Positions 9,017 to 17,016 are shown, counted from the stretch's first letter. The stretch is DNA of 64,000 bases from Bifidobacteriaceae bacterium (GCA_031270825.1 JAISXH010000041.1:68514-132513); one strand, 5' to 3'. Numbers and translations: made by a program. Notes: generated by a model from the letters alone, not told the origin.

Positions 9017-9483
9017 CGGTCTGTCCTTTGGTCAGCTGGCGGAGCCGGGCCACCCAGCGGCCGCAGGCCGGGCTGCTGGCGACCGTGCCCACGCCGGCGG
9101 AAATGGATCCCGAGCAGGTTAATCCCAACGCGCCGATGGGGCGGACAAACGTAAAGAGGCGCAGGCTGTCGCCGCGATCGCGCTAGCTCTTCGACGCTTC
9201 CCGGCCACGACCTCTTTTGCTGGCCCCCGGGCGGCGCCGCCTCTCCGCGCCGCCAAGTCGGTTGGCGCCCGGAGGTATCCCCGAAGATTGCGGGCAAGCC
9301 GCTCTCCCATGCGATCCGGCGGGCTAAGCAAGTCCAAGCGACTAAACGGGTCGGAGCAAGCGCGACCCGGGCGGACGGCATCGTACGCAGGGTGGACCCC
9401 CAGTTGTCCTCTTGAGTAGTAGCTTGTCGGTGCAACACAGCCCACCTGGGGATCATCCCCGGGTCAGACGGAAAGGACCGCAA
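9017..9483. other. Divergent intergenic region between peptide-uptake operon and S1 protease gene
   Basis: This 467-nt stretch has no convincing gene. It must hold promoters for both directions. Two structures are visible: a long stem at 9078-9173 (listed separately) and a hairpin at 9445-9463 (stem CCTGGGGAT/ATCCCCGGG, with one G-T pair and a 1-nt centre) 20 nt before the protease GTG. I see no convincing -35/-10 pair. Confidence 0.4.
9078..9173 (-). ncRNA. Possible structured 5' leader of the peptide-uptake operon
   Basis: On the minus strand GGCGAC (5') pairs with GTCGCC (3'), and immediately inside GCCTGCGCC pairs over nine positions with GGCGTGGGC (two G-U pairs), closing a 60-nt internal region about 60 nt upstream of the lipoprotein start. 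The 3' half (ATTAACCTG..CCGCCGGCGTGGGC) superficially recalls a TPP riboswitch, but the essential CTGAGA motif is missing, so I do not assign a class. The stem could also be chance pairing in GC-rich DNA. Confidence 0.25.
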
Positions 9484-11352
9484 GTGCTGCACAATTCCCC
9501 TATTAACCGAATGTCCCCTATTAAGCGAATCTCAATTACTTGCCTGGCGCTGGCCGGGCTATTGGCGGTGATGGCCCAACCGGCCTCGGCGCAGCCCGCG
9601 CCGAGCGGGGCCCTCGCCGCCAACGCGGTGGCCGCCGCCAGCGTCGAAGCTGGTGGCAACGGCTACGTTGTGCCCGCCAACCAAGCTGATGTTGTCGAGC
9701 AGCGAGCTAAGGCGTTGGTCGGAAGCCGCTTCGGCGAACTCCGGTACGCCACGGATCAGGCCAGTCTGATCGTCACCGTCTCCAATCTGGCCGCTGGCGA
9801 GGCTGCCGCCCTGGCGGCGGAGCTGTCCCTGATCGCGCCGACGACCGTGACCGCGACAAGTCTGGCGCCGCTCGGCACCGGGGCGTCGGCCACGTCCCGG
9901 GTCGTGGAACCGTTCGAGGGAGTCGGCGACGCGCCGCTGAAACCAGGCAAGTTGCTCTACATGAATCGCAGCGGCGCGCGCTGCACGGCAGGCGCCTTGG
10001 TCAAGAAGGGCAGTGTCCAGTACGGTCTCACTGCCGGGCACTGCGGCCTCAACGGCTGGGCCGTCAGCCTGGGGTCGCCGTCGAATGTGATCTCCTCGGT
10101 GGCGACATCCACCTGGAGTTCGAGCTCTTACACCATCTCGGCCGACGCGGCCATTTTCGCGGCTCCTTCGAACGCCCAAGCGGCGGTTTACGCTGGCGGC
10201 TCGGCGTCGCTGCCGATAGTCGGCCAGGCACAGCCGCGCCAGGGCCAGTATCTTTGCGTGCGCGGTGCGGTCTCGAACCGGGAGTCCTGCGGTACCGTAA
10301 TCTCCCCGCAGGACACATCTATGACCGTGAATGGGCGCAGTCACCTCGTTACGGGAATGGCTTTCCTCGTGCTCTCCACCGGCAAAGTGTGCAAGGGCGA
10401 CTCCGGCGGCCCCATCTACCAAAAGCTGGCCAACGGCAACGTCCTCTTGGTAGGAGTCCTAAACGCCGCTACGCCCGATGCCTCAGGGACGTGCGGGGAT
10501 AGTTACGTCGGCTTCACCCCGATCAATGCCGCTTTGAGCGCCACTGGAAGCACGTTGGTCGTCAGTTCCGGAGTGGCGTTGAATCCACCGTCCCAGGCTC
10601 TGTCAACACCCTTCACACAGATAGTCGTGACACCGGACATGACCAGCGATGGCTATGACGACATCTTGGCCGTTGACCGCAATGGGATTCTCGCCCTCTA
10701 CACCGGTGGTTCGACCGGGCTCAAGGGGCCCTATCAGGTGGGGTGGGGTTGGAAGCCACTTACCGTCCTGGCCCCAGGCGACTGGAATGGTGACGGAAAA
10801 GCGGACGTGATCGCCGTCGATTCTGCCGGCAAGATGTACCTGTATCCGGGACAAGGCGGCGGAATCCTTGGCGGCAAGACGGAAATCGGCCACGGCTGGA
10901 ACCCCTTCATACCGAAAGCGGCCGGCGACCTCAACTCCGATGGAAAGAACGACCTTCTGGCCATCGAACGCTCGACCGGCTACCTCTACTTGTATCCCGG
11001 CACCGGCGGCGGCGGCTTCAAGGCTCGCTCCAAAGTGGGCCACGGCTGGTCCGCGTCCGGGCTGCAACTGTACGGCTCGCGCGACCTCAACTCCGACGGC
11101 AGAGCCGACATCCTGGCCACCAACGCCAGTGGCCAGCTGATGTTCTACAAGGGCACAGGTAGCGGCACCTTCAACACTGCCGTCCAGGTCGGCCAGGGCT
11201 GGAACACGTATACCCTCCTGGCCGGCGGTGACTTGAACGGCGACGGCCGCAAGGACATCCTAGGCGTCGACTCGAGTCGGAAGCTGTTCCTGTATCCGGG
11301 CAAGGGCAACGGGACCTTCGGCACCAAGTCGCAGATCGGCCGCGGCTGGTAG
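9484..11352 (+). CDS. Secreted S1-family serine protease with C-terminal FG-GAP repeats
   Basis: The protein has 622 residues from the GTG at 9484, which follows AAAGGA by 6 nt; a longer upstream frame lacks a ribosome site. Order: signal peptide (to about residue 36, AQPASA), propeptide-like region (about 60-140), S1 protease domain with His186 (LTAGHC), Asp221 (SADAA) and Ser307 (KGDSGGP), then five calcium-binding FG-GAP/VCBS repeats (DWNGDGKADVIAV and relatives, about 400-622). The layout resembles streptogrisin-like secreted proteases. The FG-GAP part closely resembles that of the amidase at 42885-45053, suggesting a shared wall or surface targeting module. Codons 4-15 carry an 18-nt tandem duplication (SPINRM/SPIKRI). 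Confidence 0.88.
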   Translation: MLHNSPINRMSPIKRISITCLALAGLLAVMAQPASAQPAPSGALAANAVAAASVEAGGNGYVVPANQADVVEQRAKALVGSRFGELRYATDQASLIVTVSNLAAGEAAALAAELSLIAPTTVTATSLAPLGTGASATSRVVEPFEGVGDAPLKPGKLLYMNRSGARCTAGALVKKGSVQYGLTAGHCGLNGWAVSLGSPSNVISSVATSTWSSSSYTISADAAIFAAPSNAQAAVYAGGSASLPIVGQAQPRQGQYLCVRGAVSNRESCGTVISPQDTSMTVNGRSHLVTGMAFLVLSTGKVCKGDSGGPIYQKLANGNVLLVGVLNAATPDASGTCGDSYVGFTPINAALSATGSTLVVSSGVALNPPSQALSTPFTQIVVTPDMTSDGYDDILAVDRNGILALYTGGSTGLKGPYQVGWGWKPLTVLAPGDWNGDGKADVIAVDSAGKMYLYPGQGGGILGGKTEIGHGWNPFIPKAAGDLNSDGKNDLLAIERSTGYLYLYPGTGGGGFKARSKVGHGWSASGLQLYGSRDLNSDGRADILATNASGQLMFYKGTGSGTFNTAVQVGQGWNTYTLLAGGDLNGDGRKDILGVDSSRKLFLYPGKGNGTFGTKSQIGRGW

Positions 11353-11391
11353 GCGCGGCGGCCGCCATTTGAAAGGCGACTGACCCATCCC

Positions 11392-11429
11392 AGCTCCGGG
11401 CCGGCGGGCCGCGCCCCCGGCCCGGAGCT
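11392..11429. terminator. Bidirectional terminator-like hairpin
   Basis: A perfect 13-bp stem (AGCTCCGGGCCGG at 11392-11404 with CCGGCCCGGAGCT at 11417-11429) closes a 12-nt loop between the ends of two convergent genes. There is no T tract on either side, which is common for GC-rich actinobacterial terminators. Confidence 0.6.
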
Positions 11430-11431
11430 GC

Positions 11432-13642
11432 TCAGCGACGTGTTCGCGCTGGATGTGATGCGCGGTTGTTCGGCCTGTCGGGCCGGATGTTTGGCTTGTC
11501 GGGCCGGGTTGGCGGCGTGCTTGTCCGGGCGCGCCGGATGTGATGTTTGGCCGGTGCGGCCGCGCCGGATGTGATGTCTGGCGTGTCCGGGTGTGCAAGC
11601 AGGCGCCGCGCGGCCAACGCCAATAGGGCCGCGACCCGCCCAATCGACTCGCGCGCGAGATCAACCCAGGGCCGGGCGGGATGCACTCCGGACGCCACCA
11701 GGACCGCCAGGTTGTGGGTCGTCAGTATCTGCGCCTGCTCTATGACGGCGCCATTAGCAGCGACGGACCAGCTATCCGCAGGTCTCAGCCCGGCCCGCGC
11801 CCGGCAAAGCTCCGCGAAACCCGGCCCGGCGGCTTTCCTCCCGCATCCCACGTGCCCCTCGGCCCCGGCCTCTACCTCGCCCGGACCGCCGGGCCGCGCC
11901 GGTCCGCCAGGCTCCCGCGGTCCGCCAGGTGCCGCCGGCATGGGCAGGCCCAGCAGTTGCTTGGCGTCGATGCCGTAGTAACGGGCATAGAGCGTGCCGT
12001 CGACAACTTTGGCCGCCACCTGTGCGGCCAGCCGGAATTTGTCCGAGAAATGCCCGGTGAAGATGTCAGCGGCCAATTCTTCGACCAATGGGAGAGTTTG
12101 ATCGCCCGCTTGGAACAGGTACTTGAGTTCTTGGACCAGCGGGTTCGGGATGATGGTCGCAGGGAAGTGGTCGAGCGCCAGCGCGCCGACCCGGCGAGCC
12201 GCTGCCACGGCGATGTCCCCGGCCGCCTGCCCATGCGAGTGGGGGCAAGCCGCCCGCGCCCAAGGCAGTTCCTCCCACTGCACCTGTTTGTCCAAGTCCG
12301 ACAGCAGCAGTGAACGCCGGCGCCGGAAGGCCTGGTAGTCCGCTCCGGCCAGCCTTCCCAGCGCCGGGTCGGCGAAAGCCGAACTCACCGTCGCGGCGCT
12401 GAGCCGGGGCGTCAGCTCAGCCAAGACCTCCGCCGACGGCACAGTTCCGCGATCCAACAGCGTCTCAACGTCCGCCGCGTGGGCGCGACCCAGGATCGCG
12501 GGCACGGCGAACGGCATCGGCCAACCTGCGGCGACCCCTGTGGCGGCGGCCTCTGGACCGGTGACCGCCCCACTGAAGCCCTCGGGGTTGACAATCCCTT
12601 CGTCGGGCCTGAGCGCGGCCAAGCGCGCTGCCGCAACGGCGGCTAGCTGCGGGTACGCCGGGGCTGACGCGCTCGCGTGCTGAGCCTGCCTGAGCGCGCC
12701 GTGAGCCGCCGAACCGGGCCGTCCTCGTTTCGCCACGCAGCCGGCGATGGCCACGCGCAGCTGGCCGGCCTGGCGCGGAGTCAGCTCCACGCCCGCCACC
12801 ACCGAGCGCATGCTGGCCACCAGGATGGCCAAGTTCTCCTTGCGATTGCGATGCTTTGAGCACCGCGTTTGGGCCATGCTCAGGCGGTCGTATTCATCCA
12901 CCAGCGCCTGAGCCTGCGACAGCCACCGCGGGTCCAGGTCGATTTCCCGAACCGAACCATGGTCCAACTCCAGCCATAGCGCGAGCACACGATCAAGCAG
13001 CGGATTCCACACCGACAGAGCCTCGCGTTGGGCCTCGACCTGGGGTTTTGGCTTTCGCGCCCGGAGCAGGCCAGCGGCCTCCCCGGCCGTGATCCGGTAG
13101 ACGAGTTGGTCCGGCAAGGTCGACGCCGGCGCCTCCTTGGGCATCAGGCGAAACCGACCCGCGAAGGGCGCGATCGCGTCGAGAACGTCCAGTGCCCCAT
13201 TCCGGTCCCCCGCCCGGACCAGCCACGCGACGGTCAACAGGGCCGCGTCCTCGGGGATCTCCACCCGATAGGCGCCCGAGTCCAACAACTCCCAAAGCTC
13301 GGCCAAGCCGGCGTCGGTCAGGAAATGGCCGAAAATCAGCCTTCGCGAAGGCGCCATGTCTAGCCGGTGCGCCAATGCGATCTCATCGGCCGCGAGCGGA
13401 GTCTCGGCTGCGGCCTTTCCGGTGGCGAAACCGCCCCGCAGGACATCCAAAGTGACCCACTCGGGCAGTCCGCGAACCGGGACGCGGGAACCCAGGCGGA
13501 CCCGGCCCGCGGCCATCTCCTGGATTGTCTGCGCCCACTGCTGAGCGCGGCGATCCGCCCGTGAGCGGGCTTCGGCGTCCTCATGGGTCGCGGCGGTCAG
13601 CAAGGCCTGCCCCAGTTGCCCAAGCGCGTAACCGTTTGCCAC
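11432..13642 (-). CDS. Conserved-looking protein of unknown function, directly behind a tRNA-like gene
   Basis: The 736-residue protein is not recognised. It is soluble and mostly helical, with no signal peptide or membrane segment and no ATPase or nuclease motif that I can identify. Residues 1-560 look like one ordered protein; notable stretches are LIFGHFLTDAGLAELWELLDSG, CSKHRNRKENLAILVASM and FRLAAQVAAKVVDGTLYARYYGID. Residues about 570-600 are a Pro/Gly insertion, and the last 50 residues are a basic Pro/Arg/Asn tail encoded by short DNA repeats (11440-11590). The GTG start has a strong GGAGAGG ribosome site at 7 nt, and that site begins only 15 nt after the end of the tRNA-like gene on the same strand, suggesting joint transcription. 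Confidence 0.7.
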   Translation of the reverse strand: MANGYALGQLGQALLTAATHEDAEARSRADRRAQQWAQTIQEMAAGRVRLGSRVPVRGLPEWVTLDVLRGGFATGKAAAETPLAADEIALAHRLDMAPSRRLIFGHFLTDAGLAELWELLDSGAYRVEIPEDAALLTVAWLVRAGDRNGALDVLDAIAPFAGRFRLMPKEAPASTLPDQLVYRITAGEAAGLLRARKPKPQVEAQREALSVWNPLLDRVLALWLELDHGSVREIDLDPRWLSQAQALVDEYDRLSMAQTRCSKHRNRKENLAILVASMRSVVAGVELTPRQAGQLRVAIAGCVAKRGRPGSAAHGALRQAQHASASAPAYPQLAAVAAARLAALRPDEGIVNPEGFSGAVTGPEAAATGVAAGWPMPFAVPAILGRAHAADVETLLDRGTVPSAEVLAELTPRLSAATVSSAFADPALGRLAGADYQAFRRRRSLLLSDLDKQVQWEELPWARAACPHSHGQAAGDIAVAAARRVGALALDHFPATIIPNPLVQELKYLFQAGDQTLPLVEELAADIFTGHFSDKFRLAAQVAAKVVDGTLYARYYGIDAKQLLGLPMPAAPGGPREPGGPARPGGPGEVEAGAEGHVGCGRKAAGPGFAELCRARAGLRPADSWSVAANGAVIEQAQILTTHNLAVLVASGVHPARPWVDLARESIGRVAALLALAARRLLAHPDTPDITSGAAAPAKHHIRRARTSTPPTRPDKPNIRPDRPNNRASHPARTRR

Positions 13643-13671
13643 TGCCGAGCCTCTCCGATCGCCTGGCGCCG

Positions 13672-13743
13672 CCGGCGCGGCAGGTTCTGCCCCTGCGCCC
13701 GCCGGGTCCTAAGCCCGGTGCTCTACTACTGAGCTACACGCCG
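13672..13743 (-). tRNA. Non-canonical tRNA-like gene, anticodon UAG, abnormal T loop
   Basis: The 72-nt minus-strand sequence folds as a complete cloverleaf: 7-bp acceptor (CGGCGTG/CGCGCCG, one G-U), U8 A9, 4-bp D stem (GCTC/GAGC) with loop AGTAGTA, 5-bp anticodon stem (CCGGG/CCCGG) with loop CTTAGGA, 5-nt variable loop, and 5-bp T stem (GCAGG/CCTGC). CCA is not encoded and the discriminator is G. Oddities: the T loop is GGCAGAA instead of TTCRANY, the D loop has A in place of G18, and a Leu-type UAG anticodon sits on a body with a short variable arm, whereas bacterial tRNA-Leu has a long one. All stems are intact, so it is not simply decayed. It may be a specialised tRNA-like RNA or a leader element of the downstream gene. 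Confidence 0.55.
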
Positions 13744-13879
13744 TTTGCCGCCAGCCTAACAGCCAGCGTGCCGCCCCGCGATCGCCCTGGCTCACAGGCA
13801 ACTCCCAGCCAAATCACGGCTGATGTCCAGGCAGCGCTAGTTGAATTGATCAACACCGACACCCCTGAGCCGAGGTCCC

Positions 13880-14479
13880 ATGTTCTCCTTCATTTTGGCC
13901 GGCGCCGACGCGGCGGCGATCGCCATCCTCACCCTGGCGCTCTACTACCCCAGGCACAAGCGGCGCGACCTGCTGGTGTCCTACCTGTCAGTCAATGTGG
14001 GCGTCTTGGCCGTGGCCGCGGCGTTGGCGGAGACCTCAGTCAACGTCGGGCTGGGGCTGGGCCTGTTCGGCGTGTTGGCGATCATCCGCTTGCGCAGCGC
14101 CGAATTGGGCCAACACGAGATCGCCTACTACTTCGCCTCGTTGGCGTTGGGGCTGATCGGCGGTCTGGCGGCGCCGATGGGCTGGGTGGCCGTCGCGTTG
14201 ATGGCGGCGATTGTGGCGGTCATGGCCGCTGCCGACATTGGCGGCGGCGCCCGTCGCCCCAACTCGCAGACCGTGCTGCTGGCTGGCTTGTGGCCAGCTG
14301 GGGAGCCGTTGGAAGCCCATTTGCTGGAACTGTTCGGCCAGGCGCCGGCGTCCTACGCGGTGCGTCGGCTCGATGCCGTCCGGGGGGAAACGACCGTGAC
14401 CGTCCGTCTCGGTCCACGCCCGTCCCGCGCCGGCGGGAGCCGGAGCGCCAACACTCGAGCCGCGAGGTCGTCTCCATGA
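13880..14479 (+). CDS. DUF4956 family membrane protein
   Basis: The protein has 199 residues with about five membrane segments. The core GLFGVLAIIRLRSAELGQHEIAYYFASLALGLIGGL is characteristic of DUF4956. Proteins of this family are usually encoded next to a VTC-type (polyphosphate polymerase-like) domain protein and Cthe_2159-type proteins; here only the latter follows, with an ATGA overlap. No VTC gene is present nearby. The last 25 residues are a basic Ser/Arg/Gly-rich tail that looks non-conserved. GAGG precedes the ATG by 4 nt. The biochemical role is unknown. Confidence 0.8.
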   Translation: MFSFILAGADAAAIAILTLALYYPRHKRRDLLVSYLSVNVGVLAVAAALAETSVNVGLGLGLFGVLAIIRLRSAELGQHEIAYYFASLALGLIGGLAAPMGWVAVALMAAIVAVMAAADIGGGARRPNSQTVLLAGLWPAGEPLEAHLLELFGQAPASYAVRRLDAVRGETTVTVRLGPRPSRAGGSRSANTRAARSSP

Positions 14480-16254
14480 GCGCCGATCCGCTGTGGTTGC
14501 GCCGGCGCGAGCGGGCTTCACGTTTCTTGCTGGACGCCGCGGCCGGGGCGGCGTCTGGGGCCGTGTCTGGGGCGGTGTCTGGGGCGGCGGCCGGGGCGGT
14601 GTCTGGGGCGGCGCCCACGACCCAGACCCTTGGCCGGAGCTTCCGCTGGCGGCGCCCTAAAGCTTGTCTGGCAGCGGCGAGCCTCATGATCGCCGGCGCC
14701 GGTCTGGCCGGTTGCACCCCCGGCACGCCTGACAGCGCTGGCGCGGCCTCGGCCTCAGGAGCCGTCGATCCGAGCGAACTACTGCCCGGACACTGGCAAC
14801 CGGCTGACGGTGTGACTGCCGAAGCCCAAGAGATCGACCTGGCCGACGGCTCGGTCGTGATAGACCAGCCGGGAGCTTACCGCCTCACGGGCGACCTTTT
14901 AGACGGCCAAGTCTTGGTCGAAACCGCCAAGGACGGCCTGGTCCAACTGATCCTCGACGGGGCCAACATAGCTTCCAGCTCCTCCAGCGCGATCAACATC
15001 CAGTCCGCCGACGAAGCGGTCATAATCCTGGCGCCGGATTCGCACAACAGCGTTGAGGACGCCGCCGTTTATGCCGAACCGGACCAGGAACCGGACGCGG
15101 CCATCTTCTCCAAAGCGGACCTGAGCTTCGCCGGGGACGGTGAGCTGACCGTGACCGGACGCGCCGGGGACGCCATCACATCCAAAGACGGCCTGGTCAT
15201 CGCCGGCGGCGACATCACCATTTCGGCCGCCGATGACGCGGTCAAAGGCCGCGACTACGTCCGGCTGGCGGGAGGTCGCCTGACCATCGATGCCGAGGGC
15301 GACGGCATCAAGGCCACCAACGCAGATGACCCCGGCGCCGGCTACGTCCTCCTGGAGGGCGGCGAGGTCACTGTCGAGGCCGCCACCGACTGCGTCCAGG
15401 CCGCCACCAGCGCCTTGGTCCAAGCCGGCAGAGCGGTCCTGACCTGCGGCGACGACGGCATCAAGGGTGACACCGCATTGACCGTGGCTGGCGGCGTGAT
15501 CGAGATCCTGGCCAGCTACGAGGGACTGGAGGCGCCGGTCCTGGCAATCACCGGCGGCGACCTGACCATCACCGCCTCCGACGACGGCGTCAACGCCGCC
15601 GCCAGCGGCACCGAAGACACAACCAGCGCCGACCCGGGCGGCACGCGGCCCGGGCGCGGCGGACAGGGCGGGCCTGGCGGCGCCGGCGGCGCCATGGGCG
15701 TCCAGGAGGGAGTCTCGCTGGTCATCAGCGGCGGCTCGTTGGTGGTCAAGGCTGGCTCGGACGGGATCGACGCGAATGGACCGGGAATCATCTCCGGCGG
15801 CCAGGTGGTCGTCTACACACCCGCCCGCGCGATGGAAGGGCCATTCGACATCGCCGAATCGGGCCCGACCATCGAAGGCGGTCTGATCTGGGCCTTCGGC
15901 CTGGCCACCGCTGACGGCGGCGGCATGGGCGGCGGCATGGGCGGCGGCATGGGCGGCGGCGGGATCAGCGCGCCGACCGAAGAATCGACCCAAGGCTGGC
16001 TGATGGGCCAATTCGACGCCGTCGTCAACGCCGACCAAGAGGTCGTGATTCTGGACTCGGCGGGCAACAAGATCGCGTCGCTGGCCCTGACCGAAGCCGT
16101 CTCCAGCCTGCTCTTCAGCGGCGACGCCATCCTCAACGGCGACCAGTACCAGGTGGTCGGCGGCGATCAATCCGCCACCGTCACAGCCGGCGAGTCCGCA
16201 GCCGCTGGCTGGGGCGGCGGTGGCCCGGCCGGTGGGCGGCGAGGGCGACCCTGA
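14476..16254 (+). CDS. Cthe_2159-type carbohydrate-binding beta-helix lipoprotein
   Basis: The protein has 592 residues from the ATG that overlaps the DUF4956 stop (ATGA). A lipobox (LAGC, Cys near residue 78) follows an unusually long Arg- and Ala-rich N-terminal region with a GAVSGA repeat, so a later start remains possible. The mature part is a Cthe_2159-like right-handed beta-helix with many repeats of the type GDDGIKGDTALTVAGG and SDDGVNAAASG. The founding member binds acidic polysaccharide. A GMGG repeat (about residues 475-487) lies near the C terminus. It probably acts on the cell surface with the DUF4956 protein. Confidence 0.8.
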   Translation: MSADPLWLRRRERASRFLLDAAAGAASGAVSGAVSGAAAGAVSGAAPTTQTLGRSFRWRRPKACLAAASLMIAGAGLAGCTPGTPDSAGAASASGAVDPSELLPGHWQPADGVTAEAQEIDLADGSVVIDQPGAYRLTGDLLDGQVLVETAKDGLVQLILDGANIASSSSSAINIQSADEAVIILAPDSHNSVEDAAVYAEPDQEPDAAIFSKADLSFAGDGELTVTGRAGDAITSKDGLVIAGGDITISAADDAVKGRDYVRLAGGRLTIDAEGDGIKATNADDPGAGYVLLEGGEVTVEAATDCVQAATSALVQAGRAVLTCGDDGIKGDTALTVAGGVIEILASYEGLEAPVLAITGGDLTITASDDGVNAAASGTEDTTSADPGGTRPGRGGQGGPGGAGGAMGVQEGVSLVISGGSLVVKAGSDGIDANGPGIISGGQVVVYTPARAMEGPFDIAESGPTIEGGLIWAFGLATADGGGMGGGMGGGMGGGGISAPTEESTQGWLMGQFDAVVNADQEVVILDSAGNKIASLALTEAVSSLLFSGDAILNGDQYQVVGGDQSATVTAGESAAAGWGGGGPAGGRRGRP

Positions 16255-16313
16255 CCGGGCGGGCGCGGGTTGCCTTGGGGACGCAGGCAGAGCGGCCTTG
16301 ATGCCGGAGGGTC

Positions 16314-16386
16314 TCAACCCCCGGCCGGCGGCAGTTATTCGATGCCGCCTGCCCCGGCCAGTTCTGAGGCTCGCGCCGGGGGTTGA
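16314..16386. repeat. Nested perfect inverted repeat (terminator or structured element)
   Basis: A 12-bp perfect inverted repeat (TCAACCCCCGGC at 16314-16325, GCCGGGGGTTGA at 16375-16386) encloses a second perfect 7-bp stem (GGCGGCA at 16327-16333, TGCCGCC at 16343-16349). It begins 60 nt after the stop of the beta-helix gene. Termination is the simplest role, but the nested layout is more elaborate than needed. Confidence 0.5.
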
Positions 16387-16469
16387 CCCCCAATCGCGGC
16401 CACGACATCCTTGTCGCTGGCCGCGTCGTGGCTGCGGCCGTCTCAGTCAGGGACTCCCCGACTTCTTGG

Positions 16470-16990
16470 TTTCGGCGTCAGGACCGCTGTTCGGTTTTGC
16501 GTTGTTCGATGCCGCTTGGCCCTGCCGGAGCGCCGATGTCTCGGTGGGGCGGCCCTCGGCTTGGCGTGGGGCCGGCGTCTCGGCGCGGGGACCCGCGTCT
16601 GGCTGCGGGAGGGTCGCCTTGGCGTGGTGGGCGTCGGTTCGGCGATTCGTTTCGAGGCCGGGCTTCTTTGGCCGGCCGGCTGAAGCGGCGCCTCCCCCGC
16701 CCTGTGGTCTCGGTGTCAGACCCTCCGTTTAGTTTGGTCTTGTGTCGTTCGATGCCGCTGGGTCCGCTCGGGGCGCCGATGTCTCGGCGCTGTCGGCGGC
16801 GTGGGCGCCGGGTCGGCGCGGAGGCCGCCGTCTCGGTGCTGTCGGCGGGGTGGTCGCCGGCCTGGCGCGGGGCCGGCGGTTTGGCGCGGCGGCCGATGTC
16901 TCGGTGTGGAGGGCGCTGGTTTGGCGTGGTGGGCGTCGGCTCAGCAATTCGTTTCTAGACCGGGTTTCTTTGCCGGACCGGTTGATTCAG
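16470..16990. repeat. Diverged tandem duplication (about 240-290 nt units)
   Basis: Two related units lie head to tail before the HNH gene. Anchors shared in the same order are GTTCGATGCCGCT (16504 and 16747), GCGCCGATGTCTCGG, and GGCGTGGTGGGCGTCGG (16621 and 16923) followed by a similar TTCGTTTC..GGGTTTCTTTGCCGG stretch. The second unit carries about 59 extra nt. TTCGATGCCGC also occurs at about 16339. Open frames across this area are composition artefacts; I see no gene in 16255-17016. Confidence 0.7.
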
Positions 16991-17004
16991 CAGCCTTTAG
17001 ACAG

Positions 17005-17010
17005 TAGCAT
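17005..17010 (+). promoter_or_regulatory. Possible -10 element (TAGCAT) of a leaderless transcript
   Basis: TAGCAT fits TANNNT and ends 6 nt before the ATG at 17017, which has no ribosome site. This favours a leaderless start there over the internal ATG at 17065. Confidence 0.35.
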
Positions 17011-17016
17011 AGTTGT

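Noticed and set aside
9078-9125. TPP riboswitch on the minus strand (AACCTG...CCGGCGTGGG)
   Set aside because: The essential CTGAGA pyrimidine-binding segment is absent and the downstream genes are a peptide importer, so only a generic structured leader is proposed.
13525-14475. Upstream extension of the beta-helix protein from 13525
   Set aside because: It crosses the tRNA-like gene and all of the DUF4956 gene in another frame; the ATG at 14476 has an ATGA overlap.
14899-16317. Long minus-strand ORF (472 aa) opposite the beta-helix gene
   Set aside because: It is a mirror of the GC-rich coding strand; it has no domain or ribosome site and the plus-strand gene is well supported.
16255-17016. 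Overlapping ORFs of 75-190 aa in the duplicated region
   Set aside because: They contain Arg/Pro/Gly-rich text typical of random frames in GC-rich DNA; no start signals or homology are recognisable.
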